DNA of 43,281 nucleotides from Corynebacterium amycolatum SK46 (GTDB lineage Bacteria; Actinomycetota; Actinomycetes; Mycobacteriales; Mycobacteriaceae): positions 1-43,281 of the forward strand of contig NZ_ABZU01000018.1 of NCBI RefSeq assembly GCF_000173655.1. The letters run 5' to 3'. Every line of letters begins with the position of its first letter. Within the stretch, counting starts at the first letter, position 1. This document shows, piece by piece, positions 40,338 to 43,281 of the stretch. The notes beneath the pieces are model-generated. The model had not been told where the DNA came from and did not search any database. It saw nothing but the letters and a program-made list of their open reading frames with translations. The position numbers and the translations under genes are program-made.

Positions 40338-41096
40338 GTGAATGAGCAGGGCGGTCGTAGTCACAATGGTGGCCACTATGAGGATCGGCAGGCGGACGTT
40401 AACCGTTCGGCATCGCTGATTACTCTGCTCATCGCGGGAATTAGCATTGTGGGGCTGGTGGTTTTCGCGATTGTGAATACCACTGGTGGCAATGACGAGG
40501 CCGATGGTGGTGGGACCGGATCGGGTGTGAGTGTCGGTGCGGATGGCGCTGGCCGTGATGGCACTGGCCGTGATGGTGAAGTGGATGGTGCGCCGGCAGC
40601 ACCAGCGATGTCGAAGGATGAGATCGCGGCGGTAGCGGGTAGTGGCTCGCTGGCTGGTGTGCGCTTGCCGCTGTTGGCGGAGTCGGGAGACCCGGCGGGC
40701 CAGGACAACGAGGCAGACCAAGCGGAACTGGTGGACATGGGGCAGGTCGTTGAGGGTAAGCCGACGGTGCTTAATGTCTGGGCGTGGAACTGTGCGCCGT
40801 GTCGCCAAGAGCTACCGCTTATTGAGCAATGGGCCAAGGACAATCCGGACGTGCAGGTGGCGACGGTGCATGCGGCTCGCGAGGCGGGGCGTGGCCAGGC
40901 CTTCCTGCAGGAAATCGGAGTAAAGCTACCGACCTACTCGGACATGGTCGACGTGGTCGGACCAGCGTTGAATCTACCGCGAGTTGTGCCCATCACCGTG
41001 GTGTTTAAGGCAGATGGCACGGTGGCGGCCATTCATCCTGGTGAATTCACCGATGCGCAGCAGATTACTGATCTCGTGCGAGGTGCATTGAAGTGA
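40338..41096 (+). CDS. Membrane-anchored TlpA-like thioredoxin (Rv3673c-like)
   Basis: A 252-aa protein from GTG 40338, eight bases after GAGGAG; the longer frame from 40206 runs inside nth. It has one N-terminal membrane helix (ASLITLLIAGISIVGLVVFAIV), a Gly/Asp-rich linker, then an extracytoplasmic thioredoxin fold. The redox motif is Cys152-Ala-Pro-Cys155 (LNVWAWNCAPCRQELP), with the cis-Pro region RVVPITVVF. TlpA-type proteins reduce extracytoplasmic disulfides, for example in cytochrome c maturation. The stop overlaps the NUDIX gene by 4 bp (GTGA). Confidence 0.9.
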   Translation: MNEQGGRSHNGGHYEDRQADVNRSASLITLLIAGISIVGLVVFAIVNTTGGNDEADGGGTGSGVSVGADGAGRDGTGRDGEVDGAPAAPAMSKDEIAAVAGSGSLAGVRLPLLAESGDPAGQDNEADQAELVDMGQVVEGKPTVLNVWAWNCAPCRQELPLIEQWAKDNPDVQVATVHAAREAGRGQAFLQEIGVKLPTYSDMVDVVGPALNLPRVVPITVVFKADGTVAAIHPGEFTDAQQITDLVRGALK

Positions 41097-41953
41097 CTCA
41101 GGGACAGTCGTGGAATCGCGACGCAAGCTCGGGGCTGTATCTGCCGAAGTGGTTGACCAACAGTTTGCCGCCGCACCTGGTCAGTGCTGATCATGACGCG
41201 GCGGGCCACGCCAGCAGCACCAGCCACGCCAGCAGCACCAGCCACTCGGAGCAGCAGGTGGCCGGTCGCTCCGCTTCGTCGTCAAGCGTGAAGCGCGCGT
41301 TTGCGAAGTTGCGGCGAGACTCCTCGACGCAGGAGAAACCGTTGCGGAATCCTGCGCGGTCGGCGGTGTTGGTGCTGCTCAGCGGTGATGCGGAGGCGCA
41401 CCAGCGGCCGGAGGACGCCAGCGTGGTGCTTACACACAGGGCGACAACCCTGCGTAAGCATGCAGGCCAGATGGCTTTTCCGGGCGGTCGTGTCGATCCC
41501 GAGGACGTGGATGAAATCGATACCGCGCTGCGTGAAGCCGAGGAAGAAACCGGCCTGAACCGAGAGACGGTGACGCCGGTGCGGGTGCTGGACTCGATTG
41601 ACATTTCGCGGACTGGCTTCGCGGTCAATCCGGTGTTGGCGTACTGGCATGCACCGCATCCGCTGCGTGTGGTCGACCCTGCAGAGACGGAATCGGTGCT
41701 CAATGTGCCAATTAGCCATCTCACGAATCCGGAGAACCGCATGATGCTGGGCTATCACGGCTGGACAGGACCGGCATTTAAGGTTGGTGACTTCGTCGTT
41801 TGGGGCTTTACCGGCGGCGTGCTGTCCTACTTGCTGGATGTGGCCGGCTGGTCGGAACCGTGGGACGACACCAACGTACAGAAACTTTTGCCGGTGCTCG
41901 CGCGTTCCGCTAATGGTGAAAAACTGTCCGTACTGAAGGGAGGCCGACGATGA
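41093..41953 (+). CDS. NUDIX hydrolase, CoA diphosphatase type (Rv3672c-like)
   Basis: A 286-aa protein from GTG 41093. The NUDIX region contains LRKHAGQMAFPGGRVDPEDV followed by the catalytic helix DTALREAEEETGL. The sequence LRKHAGQ..FPGG just before the box is the CoA-pyrophosphatase (NudL/NUDT7) signature. It probably hydrolyses CoA or related nucleotides. An N-terminal His/Ser/Ala insert (HASSTSHASSTSH) is encoded by an 18-bp tandem duplication at 41207-41242. The gene overlaps its neighbours on both sides by 4 bp (GTGA, ATGA). Confidence 0.9.
   Translation: MTQGQSWNRDASSGLYLPKWLTNSLPPHLVSADHDAAGHASSTSHASSTSHSEQQVAGRSASSSSVKRAFAKLRRDSSTQEKPLRNPARSAVLVLLSGDAEAHQRPEDASVVLTHRATTLRKHAGQMAFPGGRVDPEDVDEIDTALREAEEETGLNRETVTPVRVLDSIDISRTGFAVNPVLAYWHAPHPLRVVDPAETESVLNVPISHLTNPENRMMLGYHGWTGPAFKVGDFVVWGFTGGVLSYLLDVAGWSEPWDDTNVQKLLPVLARSANGEKLSVLKGGRR
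41207..41242 (+). repeat. 18-bp tandem duplication inside the NUDIX gene
   Basis: CACGCCAGCAGCACCAGC occurs twice in direct succession (41207-41224, 41225-41242), adding HASSTS repeats to a non-conserved N-terminal loop. Confidence 0.9.
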
Positions 41954-43146
41954 TGCCTGCAATCGCTGTGTTTGACGTTGCGCTGCTGGCGGTTTTCATT
42001 TTCGCGCTCGTCGTTGGCTGGCAGCAGGGCGCCGTTTCATCAATTATGGCCATTTTGGGCGTTGTCCTGGGCTTGGTTATTGGTGTGCCCTTGGCGCCGC
42101 TAGCTATGGCGCAGGTCGAGAACCAGTCGGGAAAGGTTCTTCTGGGCCTCGGCACGGTGATTTTATTCGCGCTGATTGGTCATGCGGTGGGAACAGTGGC
42201 AGGGCAGTCGCTGCGGAATACCATTCGCTCGCCGTTGGCCGTCGGCCTGGATTCGAGCCTCGGTGCCATCGTGCAGTCCGTGACGGCGCTGGTAGTGACG
42301 TGGATGATCGCCGTACCCCTGGCCACCGCCGTGCCCGGGCAGTTCGCCGACTGGGTGCGTGAGTCCAAGGGCATGAACCTCATTGACCAGGTCGCGCCCG
42401 ACGAATGGAGCGACGGCTTCAGTGGCATCCTCCGTCAGCTCCGCGATGATGGAATGCCCGCCATCGCTCCGCCATTCGGCTACAAGCAGAACGTCCCCGA
42501 TGAACCCGCCGACCCCAATGTGATTTCACAAGGTGTCGTCGACAGTATTCGACCGTCCATCGTCCGCGTCTTGGGGGAGGCCCCGCAGTGCGAACGCTTG
42601 CTGCAGGGCACGGGCTTTGTCATCGCGCCGGATTTGATTCTGACAAACGCGCACGTGGTCGCCGGCGCCGCCACTGTTCGGCTGGAAACCGTGGTCGGCA
42701 TGGCTGACGCAAACGTCGTGCACTACGATCCGCTTGACGACGTCGCCCTGCTCCGAACCACCGACCTACCCCTGGAACCCATGCAGTGGGCGGACCAGGA
42801 AGCTCGTCTGGGCGATGACGCGGTAGTGCTGGGCTTTCCCGAGTCCGGGCCCTTTAAAGCCACGCCTGCGCGCGTGACGGAGAACATCATTATTCGAGGC
42901 CCGGATATTTATTCGTCGACTCGGCATGAGCGCCAGTCCTATGTTCTGAAGGCGGATGTGCGCCACGGTAACTCGGGCGGCCCTCTGATTACGCCGCAGG
43001 GGCAGATCCTGGGCTTGGTATTCGGTGCCGGTGTGAACAATGACCAGACTGGTTACGCGCTGACGCACGCCGAGGTCCAGCCACACATTGATGAGGCGAT
43101 GGATAACTACGGGGCGATCAGCACGCAAGAGTGCGTGGCGGGGTAG
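41950..43146 (+). CDS. marP: Periplasmic serine protease MarP (acid and oxidative-stress resistance)
   Basis: A 398-aa protein: an N-terminal CvpA-like domain with four membrane helices (about residues 1-145) and a C-terminal chymotrypsin-like protease. The triad is His235 (LTNAHVVAGA), Asp264 (LDDVALLR) and Ser342 (RHGNSGGPL). Cys214 and Cys395 match the positions of the disulfide that stabilises M. tuberculosis MarP, so the architecture is conserved almost residue for residue. MarP cleaves periplasmic substrates, such as the hydrolase RipA in mycobacteria, to survive acid. It is coupled to the NUDIX gene by an ATGA overlap and ends the block. Confidence 0.95.
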   Translation: MMPAIAVFDVALLAVFIFALVVGWQQGAVSSIMAILGVVLGLVIGVPLAPLAMAQVENQSGKVLLGLGTVILFALIGHAVGTVAGQSLRNTIRSPLAVGLDSSLGAIVQSVTALVVTWMIAVPLATAVPGQFADWVRESKGMNLIDQVAPDEWSDGFSGILRQLRDDGMPAIAPPFGYKQNVPDEPADPNVISQGVVDSIRPSIVRVLGEAPQCERLLQGTGFVIAPDLILTNAHVVAGAATVRLETVVGMADANVVHYDPLDDVALLRTTDLPLEPMQWADQEARLGDDAVVLGFPESGPFKATPARVTENIIIRGPDIYSSTRHERQSYVLKADVRHGNSGGPLITPQGQILGLVFGAGVNNDQTGYALTHAEVQPHIDEAMDNYGAISTQECVAG

Positions 43147-43281
43147 GAGCCAGGGAGCCTATGTTTTTTCAAGCTTGAATCGGAATTTCTAAGTGAAACT
43201 CTTGGTGGCTAGTTCATTCACATCAGGGGGCGTTTTAATTGCTCTCAGGGGCCTGTCTAGGGGTGTTTCGCAGTTGTTCCT
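43147..43281. other. Window end, no feature identified
   Basis: The 135 bp after marP contain a direct repeat GGAGCC/GGAGCC and a run of six T (43164-43169) but no proper stem. No coding frame or RNA is recognisable. Confidence 0.5.

Overview
The window looks like a chromosomal segment of a Corynebacterium, or a very close actinobacterial relative. Three things support this. The coding sequence is GC-rich and many genes use GTG starts with 1-14 bp stop/start overlaps. There is a pilus locus of the C. diphtheriae Spa type (shaft, class C sortase, LALTG base pilin, vWA tip). And the right third (metallophosphoesterase, GatB/YqeY, PASTA class A PBP, WhiB-family WhcA, DUF4177, RidA, MBL hydrolase, GlxR, Nth, TlpA-like thioredoxin, CoA-type NUDIX, MarP) follows the Rv3683-Rv3671c order of Mycobacterium tuberculosis and the matching corynebacterial region. 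The species cannot be fixed from sequence alone.

Layout. 1-4360: a surface adhesin cut by the left edge (thioester domain plus three VaFE domains), a class F-like sortase and a small secreted protein, closed by a terminator. 4934-11980: a four-gene pilus operon, with a structured 213 bp gap between the shaft pilin and its sortase. 12088-12720: a secreted S1 serine protease on the minus strand. 13533-16398: an Asp23/AmaP envelope-stress operon of five genes. It is bracketed by an 81 bp direct repeat of the 3' end of sigC, which lies just beyond it on the minus strand. 17141-20423: an adaptor/ATPase/permease efflux operon (MacAB-like). 20787-22316: catalase. 22554-23349: two small acidic paralogues of unknown function. 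23939-30267: a complete six-gene Mrp/Mnh Na+/H+ antiporter operon with fused A and B subunits. 30768-30841: tRNA-Pro(CGG). 31013-43146: the conserved core block from the metallophosphoesterase to MarP.

How it fits together. The left half is surface-exposed and probably variable: covalent adhesins, sortases and a secreted protease. The middle deals with envelope stress, ion and pH balance, and peroxide. The right part is a conserved actinobacterial block combining redox sensing (WhcA), cAMP-dependent global control (GlxR), peptidoglycan synthesis, DNA repair and periplasmic acid/oxidative-stress proteolysis (MarP).

The most unusual signals are the sigC-tail repeats around the Asp23 operon, a phased array of a 12 bp motif between the convergent MBL and glxR genes, tandem duplications that repeatedly span stop codons, a class F-like sortase with no arginine at the expected active-site position beside an adhesin with no sorting signal, the paired acidic proteins, and a very long Pro/Arg repeat tail on an Asp23-domain protein.
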